This document shows positions 45,200 to 56,380 of a DNA stretch of 64,000 nucleotides, one piece after another. The stretch comes from Druceiella hillmani (Eukaryota; Arthropoda; Insecta; Lepidoptera; Hepialidae): NCBI GenBank assembly GCA_039881145.1, contig JAYKKI010000039.1:15692001-15756000 (forward strand), read 5' to 3'. The translations under genes were made by a program, and so were the position numbers. Under the pieces are notes generated by a model. The model was not told where the DNA came from, ran no database searches, and saw only the letters and a list, made by a program, of their open reading frames with translations. Each line of letters starts with the position of its first letter. Positions within the stretch are counted from its first letter, which is position 1.

Positions 45200-46140
45200 T
45201 ATTAATTTAAAATTTTAGTTCAATGGGAAGTACCTAAGCAGTTTTGATGACTAAGTCACTCTCAAAACTATGCGAAAGCTTGTATTTTTACAGCTTTAGG
45301 TCCATAGGTCTTAGTATTTGATATTAACTTCAATTTAATACTTGTGGTCTTTTTTAAGAAAAAGGGTATTGACAGACAGATGGACGACAAGAAAATTATA
45401 CAAGGGATCCTTTTTTTCATTCTGAGGCATTAAAACCTAAAAACTAACACCAAATTTCATCCAGATAATTCCATTGCTTTAGACGTTATATATTCTGACA
45501 GACACGTAGCTATTTCGATCTGCTAACACAATATAACTAATTCTTAATACAAACTAGACTTTGTATGTCTGGATGATTAGAAAACCTTTATTTCTTACGT
45601 CACCCGATAGTAGTGCATTATAGACTTTAAGTGTCAATGTCATATTCATCAGTAAAGTGCTGAATAAGTTTCTGGCTCGTACCAGATTCGAATCCGTGTT
45701 CGCACAATTTTGCTACAGCGTGCTTAAACACGAGTGTACAGTCATAACTAATAAATTTGATTGTACCAGACATTTTATGCTGCCTGAATCATTTAATAAA
45801 AGAAAAAACAAAGACGTAATTCAAGTAGCTAAAGTGACGTTAAATCTTTATGGCAATTGGTATGAAAGAGTTAAAGAAAGAAACTGTCTAAAGTAAGTTT
45901 CGTCGCTTGCTATAAGCAATTGACGTAGTTTACGGTACAAAAAGTTAGTAGAAGAAATTAAAAATTTTAAGTTAAAAAAGCGGGCCATGATAACTGTGCC
46001 GCAACTTCTGATATTTCTAATATGGCTTTGATAAAATGGATGCTATTATATCTCTTTTAACCAAGTTTATGAAACTAAAAACAGATGGCGCTATTTTCGA
46101 TGCAGTGCTAACAATAGCCGATAGATAGAGTTAGTATCTA
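45200..46140 (+). mobile_element. Dispersed element A, copy 2
   Basis: Uninterrupted counterpart of 36600-37960 in the opposite orientation. From left: AAGAAAAAGGGTATTGACAG with GACAGATGGACGACAAG (tail module shared with 29930-30150), ACACCAAATTTCATCCAG, the tRNA-like block with complement GATTCGAATC, AGCTAAAGTGACGTTAAATC and AACAGATGGCGCTATTTTCG. The 79-codon ORF at 45657-45896 crosses the tRNA-like part and is not preserved in the partner. Confidence 0.75.
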
Positions 46141-46496
46141 ACGGTTATCAATTTGTGGCTTCTGTAAGAGATTAGATTGTTTGTTAACTAAAAAAAATTA
46201 ACTAAACTTCATAATGTTATTTATTTACACAATTCACCTAATAACATTTTTCTCTTATTATACGGATATCAATTTAAAAAAATATGAGTAGTCAATATGA
46301 GACATAATTTCGCACACCGTATTCTCGAAATTACTACTGTCTGATACCGAGAAGACGTACTTTTGCGTCAAAATGCCAGACGTCACGTCACAAGTTGAAG
46401 ACAGACGACGATATACAGAAACTCGTGTTAAAATTGCTGACACTTTTATCAGAAATCGGTAATAATAATAATAAGGTCTTATAATTCAAAACACTC
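46141..46496. other. Unassigned AT-rich sequence
   Basis: Nothing recognisable; a 61-codon minus ORF is not supported. Confidence 0.3.
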
Positions 46497-47802
46497 CAGT
46501 GTCTGAAGATGAAATTTTCAACTAATGTGTCTTCCCAGTCAAATTCTCGTCCAAAATTTCTCAATGTCTGAAGATGAATATTTTCGACCAGTATGTGTTG
46601 CCAGTCTAACTCTCGTCTAAAATACTCCAATGTCTAGAGGAAAGTGTTCAATCAGTGCGTGCTGCAAGCCAAATACTCGCCCAAAATATCCCAGTATCTG
46701 AAGACGAAAGTTTTTAACCAGTGCACATTTCCAATCAAATTCTCGTACAAAAAACCCCAGTGTCTGAAGACGAAATTTTTTAACCTGTGTGTGTTGCCAG
46801 CTAGATTCTCGTTCAAAATACCCCAATGTCTGATGAGGGAAGTTTTCAATGAGTGTGTGTTGTTAACCGGATCATCGACCAAAGTAATGTAGTGTCTGAA
46901 GACAAAAGTTTTCAATCTGTGTGCGTTGCTAACTAAATTCTCGTACAAAATACCTCAGTGTCTGAAGACGAAAGTTTTCAACCAGTGTGTGTTGCCAACT
47001 AAATTCTCATGCAAAGTACCCTAGTGTCTGAAGACGAAAGTTTTCAACCAGTGTGTGTTGCCAACTAAATTCTCGTACAAAATACCCCAGCGTCTGAAGA
47101 CGAAAGTTTTCAACCAGTCTGTGTTGCCAACTAAATTCTTCTGCAAAATACCCCAGTGTCTGAAGACGAATGTATTCAACCAATGTATGTTGCCAACTAA
47201 ATTTTCGTACAAAATATCCCAGTGTCTGAAGACCAAAGTTTTCAACCAGTGTGTGTTGCCAACTAAATTCTCGTGCAAAATATCCCAGTGTCTGAAGACG
47301 AAAGTATTCAACCAATGTCTGTTGCCAACTAAATTCTCGTACAAAATATCCCAGTGTCTGAAGACGAAAGTATTCAACCAATGTCTGTTGCCAACTAAAT
47401 TCTCGTACAAAATATCCCAGTGTCTGAAGACGAAAGTATTCAACCAATGTCTGTTGCCAACTAAATTCTCGTACAAAATATCCCAGTGTCTGAAGACGAA
47501 AGTTTGCAACCAGTGTGTGTTGCCAACTAAATTCTCGTGCAAAATATCCCAGTGTCTGAAGACGAAAGTATTCAACCAATGTCTGTTGCCAACTAAATTC
47601 TCGTACAAAATATCCCAGTGTCTGAAGACGAAAGTATTCAACCAATGTCTGTTGCCAACTAAATTCTCGTACAAAATATCCCAGTGTCTGAAGACGAAAG
47701 TATTCAACCAATGTCTGTTGCCAACTAAATTCTCGTACAAAATATCCCAGTGTCTGAAGACGAAAGTTTGCAACCAGTGTGTGTGGTCAGAAAAATTCAC
47801 GT
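46497..47802 (+). repeat. 66-bp minisatellite, about 20 copies, derived from LINE coding sequence
   Basis: The unit contains GTGTCTGAAGACGAAAGT, CAACCAATGTCTGTTGCC and AACTAAATTCTCGTACAAAA. Copies right of 46900 are nearly identical; those from 46497 to 46900 are more diverged. A 264-bp (four-unit) block is repeated (the GTTTGCAACCAG variant near 47501 and 47766). The plus frame reads SQCLKTKVFNQCLLPTKFSY and K per unit. The CLKRKVFNQCVLP part is the sequence found at the same point in the adjacent LINE relic, so the array appears to have grown from it. The period of 66 is a multiple of three, so frames on both strands stay open (minus 47007-47711 and 47021-47839, plus 47055-47927). These are not evidence of a gene. 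Confidence 0.92.
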
Positions 47803-48240
47803 TTAAAATACTCGAGTGTCTAAAAAGGAAAATTTTCAATCAATGTGTGTTGTCGGCGATGATTTACGGAAATGGCTCTTTACCATCGGTCTCGCAAAAT
47901 GATTCCAAGTCACTAAGCAAGCTATAAAAACTAATAAGCTCGAGGTTTAACTACGAAATACGCTACTACTACTACTACGAAATGGCAGACTGAAATGGCT
48001 ATACACAGGTCATGTAGGCAGACGCTTAGAACATACAGCCTTTGAGGAAGAATGGTTCTCAAATGGCGTCCATGTACTGGAAGACGCAAAGTGGGGCGAT
48101 CCCCCACCAGGTGGACAGATAACCTAGTAAAAGTCACAGGAAGTCATTGGATGTAAGCAATGCGGGATCGATCTTTGGGGGAATCTATGGGGAAGGCCCG
48201 TATTCATAAACGGACATCTTCCGACTAATGGTGATGATGA
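47803..48240 (+). pseudogene. LINE ORF2 C-terminal relic adjoining the 66-bp array
   Basis: The plus frame gives CLKRKIFNQCVLSAMIYG then LPSVSQNDSKSLSKL and a stop at 47926. In a later frame come RNGRLKWLYTGHVGR and, after a shift, VLKWRPCTGRRKVGRSPTRW, TDNLVKVTGSHWM and, after a stop, AMRDRSLGESMGKA. These match in order the region after the reverse transcriptase in a class of insect LINE proteins (KVFNQCVLPxMTYG, LKWxxAGHxxR, WRPRxGxRxxGRPPxRWxDDLxxVAGxxW). The 30-40 residues between the first two blocks are missing, replaced by a short CTACTACTAC run. The 3' end shows GGTGATGATGACA, a usual simple-repeat tail. A dead, 5'-truncated copy. Confidence 0.85.
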
Positions 48241-49059
48241 CAATCATGTGAGAAAATTAGCAAAAATATTAAAAAAAAGAATGGATTATTTTAAAGTACG
48301 AAAGATGTCAAGTACAAGACGAACTTGCGCGATAAGCGTTTTGTATCAGAATTTAAATTAATCGAATTCATACGCTACTCATAACTTTTGGTAAATTTTA
48401 GATCTCATTTTTATGGTTTTTTGTTGCTATTGCTTTAAGAGTTTTGAAGAACTAATTTTATTACTCTTCAGACAAAAATTTACGTTCTACAAAAATGTCA
48501 CGTAACTCGAAACCGCATATATTGAGACTTGACAATCGCGCGTATTTAGGGTGAGGTTTTGAGTACACAAAAAAAAACTACATTATATGAATATCTATGA
48601 AATATAATAATCGTAAAATTACCTTCTTGCACATCTTCATTAATAATAACCTGTACAACTATATGTTAATCTTATAACTTTCTACTAGTAAATTAAAAAT
48701 TCTAAACAGTGCTTCAGGCGTGAATGCGTTGATAAATAATATTATTTTTTCTGTGAGGCGTTTTCTGCTTCTAAATCATTTGAAAATATTTATGAATGAA
48801 CTGAATACTTATCAACCCTGTAACGTGCGAGTCGGACTCACGTAATATATTTTTCGTGCCATGAATTTGATTAATGAATTTATTACTTTTTATTCATTAA
48901 TTTTTTTATTTCTGATGTGGGCGTGAATTAATAAAACGTAGATATTCTTTAAAATTTGTCTTGCTATATATATGAAAAGTATCAAGGCTTTTCATCCCTC
49001 TGCCCAGCTCTTTCACAAAATGTCAACGATTTTTTTTATAACTTCTTTGACAAAACTTT
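48241..49059. other. Unassigned AT-rich sequence
   Basis: Nothing recognisable. The 76-codon ORF at 48972-49202 runs into element C and is not supported. Confidence 0.35.
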
Positions 49060-49431
49060 TTGATGTGACGTATTCACATTATTTAAATTTGCTACCATAC
49101 GGGGGCAATTCAAAAAACCTAATGATAACAAAATCGGGGGATACCGTTTGGCGTTGCAGTTTCGAATCTATCCTCTACATCAAAAATTATACCACAGGAT
49201 AGCTAAAGGATGAAAGAATTAATTACAATAAGCTGGAACAGTGACGCATCGCGCGCGGTGGAGGGGGAAGCGCCGTCATTTTGAGGTTATTTTGCTGCGT
49301 ATCGAGATTTTCAATTAGTATAACTTTTGATGCGGAAAAGCCACGATGTTCGTTTAAGTTTCAATCGTCAGCTGTCGTTAAAATCTATCAATTGTATATA
49401 AAACACTAGTTTAAAGTAGTGACAGTGAATA
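49060..49431 (+). mobile_element. Dispersed element C, copy 2
   Basis: Collinear with 36850-37225: TTTAAATTTGCTACCATACG, GATAACAAAATCGGGGGATA, GTGACGCATCGCGCGCGGTG, TAGTTTAAAGTAGTGACAGT. Differences include a short insertion near 49200 and loss of the internal duplicate. Confidence 0.85.
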
Positions 49432-50271
49432 TCGAACAAAGTTTTCACTTTAAAATTAAATGTTATATAACTAATGTTTAAAATTAATGTTAGAAAAATC
49501 ATTAACATTATTTATCCAAACTATTAACATTATTTATCCATATTATTTATGTATTTGGCTCATTATCTAATTGAACTAAATGCCAGCTCTACCCTGGAGA
49601 CTGGATATAGATATTCAGATGCCGATTGGTGGCGTGAATTCAGGGATTTGTGATTTAAAGATTACTGGTATAAATGCAGATATAATAACAAACTCGTTCT
49701 CAATTCAGAATATACTTATTTAAAAAAAAATACTGACTTAAAATAAATAAATCCGATAGATTGCAAGCGCCAGTGGAAAGGCGAATTTCCTATAGTTTCT
49801 AATAATATATAGGAAGGAAATATATAAAATTGTAATTAACTGAATATCCATTTTCGAATTAGCACTTTTACTTTGAAAAAACAACTTCGTTAAAAATTCG
49901 TTATTTCTGCGAAATAATATAGCGTCATCTAATCGAGTTCTATTAGGAAATTTTTTATATGACTTTTTCTATGGAACTAGTATAACTGAAGTACCTATTA
50001 CACGAGACAAAATAATTTTTAAATAATTACCTAATTAGCCAAATATTAATTTATAAACATATTTAAGATATAGATTACATTAGGAGGAAACTGAAAATGT
50101 GGAATTAAATATATTATTTAGCAAGAAAATATTTAACAAAATAGAATAACTTTTATGGAAAGGTTTTTTTTCATGATGGATTTATTAAAGAAAATTTCAG
50201 ATTAGTTTAAATATGTTGAAATACAGTATATCGTTTTTTATTTACTCCATTAAGTGAGTGATAGCAACTTC
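49432..50271. other. Unassigned AT-rich sequence
   Basis: Nothing recognisable. Confidence 0.35.
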
Positions 50272-50380
50272 CAAGACAAAAATGAAAGTATTTTAAAAGT
50301 TCTTTTGAAGATGTCTGGTTCATTTGTGTACTTGTGTTCTAAGAAATCCATCTTTTTTACAATTAAAACTTATTTCAAAA
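50272..50380 (+). repeat. Direct repeat left of the P-type transposase relic
   Basis: AGACAAAAATGAAAGTATTT, then GAAGATGTCTGGTTCATTTG and TAAGAAATCCATC, match 54163-54245 in the same orientation with few differences. Confidence 0.8.
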
Positions 50381-50786
50381 TAATTAGGATTAAGAAATAG
50401 TTTACAAAATAAAATAAGACTTTTGTTAAAAACACAAAAAAGGTACGTATCAACACATAGGTTATAAGTAAATCTAGCATGTGTGCAAGAAAGTGGAGTA
50501 ATTTTACTACAGAGGGATCACCGGAAGTCAAAAATTTGAAACGCTAATGTCGGATTCCTCAGCAGAGGGCGTTTAGACGTATTCAACTTGCGGGTTTCCG
50601 GCTGTGCGTCATTACTTCGTGCTGAAAAAGTATATTATTGAAAATTCTTGTGTGGCCTCTCACATGTATTTTCTACGGAGAAATTTTATTTTTAATATTG
50701 TTTTTTATAAGTATTTTCCTATTCATTTACGTACCAATAAGTTATTTATTGTATTATATATTTTTATTGTATTATACTTCATAGTA
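50381..50786. other. Sequence upstream of the THAP exon
   Basis: About 400 bases with no clear terminal inverted repeat of a P-type element. It includes a less AT-rich stretch at 50510-50630. Confidence 0.3.
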
Positions 50787-52845
50787 ATGGCGTGTATTGT
50801 AATCGGCTGTCATAACACTAAAAAAACTGCCAAAGAACTCTCATTTTTCAAGCTTCCAAAAAGTGAAACTCTGTAAGTATCGTTTGTATTTTAATTTTGT
50901 ATTACCAAATAAGATAAGAAAGTATTTTTCATATTCCGTGAACGTGGTCATTTACACCTGAATAACTATGTTTATAACCACAAATTAATACCACATTTTT
51001 GTTTTTTTTTGCAGGGCGAAGGTATGATTGAGACTATGTCGCCGAAATGAGTTGGCAGCCGGATTTTAAAACCACCGTTACAGAATTTGCGAGGATCATT
51101 TTATAATTCATGATTTTAAAACTATTTCACCTTCACCTAGGAAATTGTTACAGGTAAATGCAAAGCCAAGTCTAAATTTGCCAACGTCGACCAATGATGT
51201 TACAATGAGAGTGTTGGAACCAGACATGTTGAAACGACTGAGAGACCAGCCGAGTTTAGAGGCCACTGCGGCAGAAGTAAGCTATTCCTATAAAGAAATA
51301 TCTAAGGTAATTTTTATTATTTTCATGTCTAATACAATCAGTAAAGTTATACATAGTCTAGATAAGACTTGAATTTATGCACAAGGAATTGTACTGACCA
51401 GGTAACATATTTAACATTAAGTATATACAAACTAGTGATACAACTGAATGCGAGTTGTAATTCATTTTGATGCACGTTTTCAACACTGGGATACAGGTAA
51501 ACACTAACCACTTCACTAATTATACATAGTGTATCTTGTAGCATATATTTTCAATTTCAATGATAACTGATACGACTAATGTGAGATAAATTATGTATAT
51601 TTTGTATTAATCACCCAAGTCTGAAGTTGCCAGATTATGTGAAAACAGTAACATGGGTTTTTACTGCATGCCAGATATAATCATTACTAACCAATTTATA
51701 TCCAAATATTATAAATGTTTGTGGATTGTTTATGATTATAGGAGGAGATACTTCCAGAAGCAGCTTCAACCAGAGTCAGCGTTTCATAGAGAGGTAGCCA
51801 ACAAAAACTTAGGAGTTCCAGATTTGTTAGAAAGATACCTGAAGAAGACCATAGAACTACTGAGGCTCAAATTAAGAAAATTTCGGAAACTTGAGAAGCA
51901 TGATAAATTGGAAAGCATAAAAATTTCTAAAATAAAACGAATGTTAAAACATATTTTACCAAAAGATTCTTACACTTTATTTGATCATCAATTAACAAAT
52001 TATTTTAGAAGAAAAAATGGAGCGGAATATGATTCAAAAATGAAAGAGATTTGTATGAACTTATAATTCACCAAAAAGTTATAAACATTTGGCCCACATT
52101 TTACAATTACCATCAGTTAGAAGTATACGTCGTTGGGGTTATAATTTTCAGGTTAAAGTAGGGATAAATGATTTAATATTAGACGCCTTAAGCAAACAGT
52201 TTTGTAATAAATCAGATGATAGTAAGTTGATTAGTTTGCTATTTGACGAAATTAGTATTAAAGAAAGTTTTCAATATGATTTAAAAGATGACAAGGTATT
52301 AGGATTTGTAAGTAATGATCATCTAAAAATAAATGTAGCTTCCTCATCAATATTAGTATTCATGATAACAGGGTTAAATGTTAAATTTAAACAGATTGCG
52401 GGTTATTGGTTAAAGGCTGGTGCAGATAATAACTTGGATATGTATAAGGTATGTAGTTACAGAAAGTATCGGTAAAATTTTAGATGCTGGATTAATAGTT
52501 AAAGCAATAATTTGTGATCAGGGACCAAAAAATCAGGGTTTGGCAAAAAAATTAAACATTGATGTGAATAAGTCATATCTTTTATATAATAATTTTAAAA
52601 TTTTCTTTTTTTATGATCCGCCCCATTTATTAAAATCTCTTAGAAATAACTTAAATAAATATAATTTAATGTATAAAGGTAATCTTGTAAAATGGTCCCA
52701 TATTAAAGAGGTGGCACTAGATATTGATGATCCACTTCCTTTTCCTTTCCTATTCCCGAGGGAAGATATTCCCATCACCTTCCCGTGGTTTCAATTACAT
52801 TTTAATTACATTTGTGTTATTGGTGAAGAGTGGGATACAATTTGA
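50787..52845 (+). pseudogene. P-element-type transposase with N-terminal THAP domain, inactivated
   Basis: Exon 1 (50787-50872) encodes MACIVIGCHN and SFFKLPKSETL, the first Cys pair (C-x4-C) of a THAP zinc finger, and ends at donor GTAAGT. After a 142-base intron with acceptor TTTTTTGCAG, exon 2 (51015-51306) continues in frame with LAKV, stop, LRLCRRNELAAGF, stop, NHRYRICEDHF, the C-x2-H pair, and SPSPRKLLQ. The first stop falls where THAP domains have their conserved Trp. A probable second intron (donor at 51307, acceptor near 51741) precedes a Lys-rich coiled-coil part (RLKLRKFRKLEKHDKLESIK). After a shift near 52063 comes NSPKSYKHLAHILQLPSVRS and LLFDEISIK; after another near 52450 come IICDQG and DPPHLLKSLRNNL. 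These are the RNase H-like catalytic blocks of P-type transposases with two Asp residues kept. The homology stops near 52740, so the last acidic residue and C-terminus are absent. Confidence 0.88.
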
Positions 52846-53340
52846 ACTATTCAAGTTCTGTCAAATTGTTTTTAAGTTTGTTGTAGAATAATCTACTGAT
52901 TTTACCACAATGTTAAGTACATTAATAATTATAATTCATACAATAGGCTATCTGTACAAAAAATTAAGCAGAGATTAGTAATAGCTCAAATTTTCAATAT
53001 AGTGATTAGGTTAGTTATGTATGTAGAATGCTTAAGTTTTGAAGTTATTATTTGTAAATCTAATATTCAAGGATAAATTTTAAAAACTCCATCTAGGTCA
53101 ATTCCAATATAAAACATTTTGAATGAACCAAGAATTTTGAACTTATTAAAATAATAAACCTTTCACGACAAATATTCTAATGTAAAAATGTTGACGAACA
53201 CTGGAGGAAATACTTTTAATAAAATATATACTAATATTGTAAGAATACCAACTTGAATTTAAAGCTTTACCAAAATTTGGAAATAAATTTCTTCAATTGA
53301 GACACGCTAAGAAATAAACACCATAGAATACGCATTAACA

Positions 53341-53343
<3 letters not shown>

Positions 53344-53415
<72 letters not shown>
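53344..53415. repeat. (AT)n microsatellite
   Basis: AT dinucleotide tract of about 70 bases. Confidence 0.95.
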
Positions 53416-53418
<3 letters not shown>

Positions 53419-53470
53419 CCGTGTGTATTTTTCTACTTTCATCTCTACAGTAGAGGACATCCATACACTA

Positions 53471-53575
53471 TTAAGGACACAGCGCTGCAAGCTTCCAGAT
53501 TATCTCTGACTTTCACGCTGTTCAGGTAGATAGGAGGTGAATAGCGTGAAAGTCAGAGAAACCTTGAAGCATGCT
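53471..53575. repeat. Hairpin with perfect 17-bp core arms
   Basis: TCTCTGACTTTCACGCT (53503-53519) is exactly complementary to AGCGTGAAAGTCAGAGA (53543-53559) across a 23-base loop. Flanking GCAAGCTTCCAGATT and ACCTTGAAGCATGC extend the pairing with mismatches. It may be the centre of a small foldback element. Confidence 0.85.
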
Positions 53576-54162
53576 TTTTGAAGTCACTTGAGAATCCAAA
53601 TATATATTTGACATAATAATATATTAGAATACTATAATCGTAAAATCTCTGATATATGTTTTGTAAAATTTTAGTTACTCTAAAGTTTTAATAAAAATTT
53701 ATGAAAATAAGAATGTTTTTTAATATATTGTTTAATAAATTCAAACTTAATGTTTTATCACAACGTCATCTATGGGTGATAACTCTACCTAGACAGCGCC
53801 ATCTCTTAGTCTTAGTAATAATCGAAGCGCCACCTGGTGAGCCGGCTTCTAATTATCCATATAAAAGTAAGACCACTTTTTAGGTATGGATTAGTATAGG
53901 AGTATCCGTTCTGTACTGTATTCTGTGCATTTTTCTTTCACAGCGCCCTGTTTTACCGACTTCTTCTATGCTTTTTATTGGCGGGATCAATAGATGTCGT
54001 TAGGATCACTTTAGTAGAGAAATAACATTGGATCTCACACAACTGTTTTAGTCCCAGCATGACGTCCAACTTTTCTCTTAAAGTTATATTTTAAATATAA
54101 TTTAACGCATATTTTAAGATGAGTATTGAATCCATTCACGCTCATAATTTTTTAAGACAAAA

Positions 54163-54260
54163 ATGGTAATATTTTAAATGTTCTTTTTGAAGATGCCTGG
54201 TTCATTTGTGTACTTTTGTTGTGAGAAATCCATTTTTTTACACAATCACTTCTTTAAAAC
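54163..54260 (+). repeat. Direct repeat right of the P-type transposase relic
   Basis: AGACAAAAATGGTAATATTT, GAAGATGCCTGGTTCATTTG and GAGAAATCCATTTTTTTACA match 50272-50380. Confidence 0.8.
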
Positions 54261-54933
54261 AAAATCACTTCTTTAAAACCTCAGTCACTTTAAAAAAGAC
54301 ACCGGACGGCTTTTTTCAAAAGAGGGCAGTGTCCAGGAAAAAGAGGAAGGGTGGCAACCCTAGTTATATCCATTAAAATACTTGAAGTACCTGCTACTTT
54401 ATCCTGAAATTGATTATAATAACTTTCAATTTCAATTGATATTAAAGAGTCAATTATTTTTTTTAATTGGCTAATTGCCTTTCACATACGTTTTTATTTT
54501 TTAACACACTTGATCTGGAATCATTTCTTGTTAAGTATAATTCTAAAACTAAATGTAATCTGTATATTAATAAACAATCTGTCAAGTTACTTATATAATA
54601 TTGAACAATCTGTCAAGTTACTGTTCTATGACGAAAATAGAATATATAAATATTTAAAAAGTTTTTATGTCAATTTCTTTTGACTTTTACTTATAAATAC
54701 ACCATGTGTTGAGGAGGATGTTGAATGCAATTACGGTGCAAGCCAACTCCACCGAGAAAAATAATCATGTTGAAGTGACGCTTGGTGTTGCCAACATAAA
54801 AATTTCCCGTCGACCCTGATGAAGTAACAACAAGAAATTCTGCTTAACTTTTTATTATTTTCTCTATTTTTAGGATTCCGTATCTCAAAAGGAAGAACAA
54901 CAGAATCCTCACAACATTTACATGTCTTGAATT
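54261..54933. other. Unassigned AT-rich sequence
   Basis: Small local duplications (AATCACTTCTTTAAAAC near 54243 and 54263; AACAATCTGTCAAGTTACT near 54573 and 54603). No gene. Confidence 0.35.
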
Positions 54934-55214
54934 ATTGAATATATTTACCGTTAATTTTGTAGAAATTTATTATTCACAATTAAATTAAACTACGTGATGT
55001 AGTATTATTTCTACTTTCTTTAAGTTCTTTACCACAACCTAGGTTTCCTTGTATTATAACATCTTCAGGTGGGCTATTAGCAAAGATATTAACAAAGAGC
55101 ATCTTTGTTAATAGCCCATCTGAAGATTCTGTAACACAACGAAACCTAGGTCGTGGTAAAGAACTTAAAGAAAGTAGAAATAATACTACATCACATAGTT
55201 TCATTTAATTGTGG
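54934..55214. mobile_element. Foldback element, copy 7, right terminus truncated
   Basis: Left terminus TTGAATATATTTACCGTTAA; complete left arm to ATCTTCAGGTGGGCTATTAG; centre GATATTAACAAAGAGCATC; right arm from TTTGTTAATAGCCCATCTGA to TTTCATTTAATTGTGGA, lacking the outer ATATTCAA end. This is one of the most complete copies; the arms are about 130 bases. Confidence 0.9.
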
Positions 55215-55428
55215 ATTTACAGCTGTTTTCCTCAGAAACGGCTTGACGTGAAAATTTGAAAATTGACAATAATAAAGCATGTTAACCTAAATATATTCTA
55301 ATGGAATATACTCAAAAATATTCATATAGAAATCCTTGGAAGAAAAATTAATAACACGAATAAATTTTTTTGGGTTACTTGCCGCTTGGTCTCCAAAATA
55401 TTTTTTTATAATAAAATAATGATTCTAT
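55215..55428. other. Unassigned AT-rich sequence
   Basis: Nothing recognisable. Confidence 0.3.
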
Positions 55429-55802
55429 CCCAGATAGCAATATACACTTAATTCTGACTTGCAACAAGTTTGATATATCAAAAGAGAAGGTTTGTGTCAG
55501 TTTGCCATGGCTAGTTTACGCATTTACAGCAAGTTTAAATCACATCTGGGTGCTTCGCTCTACTTGACTACTATAGCAACTGGGTGCTTCGCTCTACTTG
55601 ACTACTATAGCAACTGGGTGCTTCGGTCTACTTGACTACTATAGCAAGCATGAGGTTGCAGCAATATTGTCATAAACTTGAAATATAATCTTTAACTTAA
55701 CAATATTGTCACAATATTGTCACAAACTTCCACTTTTATATTTAACGCAACAATTTAGTATCAAAGAAAATCAAGTTTGCCTTAAGTTTGTATGCTATTT
55801 GG
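55429..55802. mobile_element. MITE-like element with short terminal inverted repeats
   Basis: The left end CCCAGATAGCAA and right end TGCTATTTGG are imperfect inverted repeats. Such CCAGATAGCA ends are familiar from insect genomes (recalled). The interior repeats GCAAYAAGTTTG, AATATTGTCA and AACTT words and contains the 34-bp tandem repeat. No transposase is encoded. Confidence 0.5.
55546..55647. repeat. 34-bp tandem repeat, three copies
   Basis: CTGGGTGCTTCGCTCTACTT then GACTACTATAGCAA begins at 55546, 55580 and 55614. Copies are identical except one C to G change in the third. Confidence 0.96.
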
Positions 55803-56380
55803 TATGTCATAATTTTTTAACAGTACACCATGTTTTTACGACTATGGAATATAATAAGCAAAATATATATGTTTTAAAAATATTATATTTGTAAATAGTT
55901 TAATAAAAATGCTGTATATACTTAAATATTTATGAGTGTCTTAATGTATTTAGAACCCACGTAGTGCGATATCTCCTCTTAATTGACAAGTATTTTACAT
56001 TTTTTTGACATAAAACCAATTTTGAGCATACATTACTTATATCTTATCATTACCAGTTATTGTGAGCATTATCCAACTCGTTAAGTCAAAGTACGGAAAA
56101 AGTATAATTTCTGACGTTACCTAAGCAGCATATACGTTAAAGAGTCGATGGTTTTCAAAGTTCGAGAAATATTTTTTAGAATTGCAAACTAAAAAAATAA
56201 CAATGTGGCTGACAATAGAAAACCGAAAACAAAAGTTAAAATCCAATTTCATAAGTGCAGCTTTCGTTAAACCTTTACTTATTTGCCTAACTTAGATGTC
56301 ATAAACATTCTGACATGCGAAATTGAAATATAATTATCAACTTTGGCTGAAATTGCTAAGTAACGCTGAGCTTGTCCATA
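55803..56380. other. Unassigned AT-rich sequence
   Basis: Nothing recognisable beyond GAACCCACGTAGTGC at 55951, a weak relative of the duplication at 30560-30785. Confidence 0.3.

Larger units (their letters stand above)
52846..54162. other. Unassigned AT-rich sequence with hairpin and (AT)n tract
   Basis: Apart from the tract at 53344-53415 and hairpin at 53471-53575 (listed), no feature is clear. The 60-codon ORF at 53701-53883 is not supported. A TATA-like CATATAAAAG lies at 53859. Confidence 0.35.

Noticed and set aside
47007..47927. 234-290 codon ORFs as repeat-protein genes
   Set aside because: They are readings of a 66-bp tandem array in several frames on both strands at once; no start context, splice or promoter signal supports any of them.
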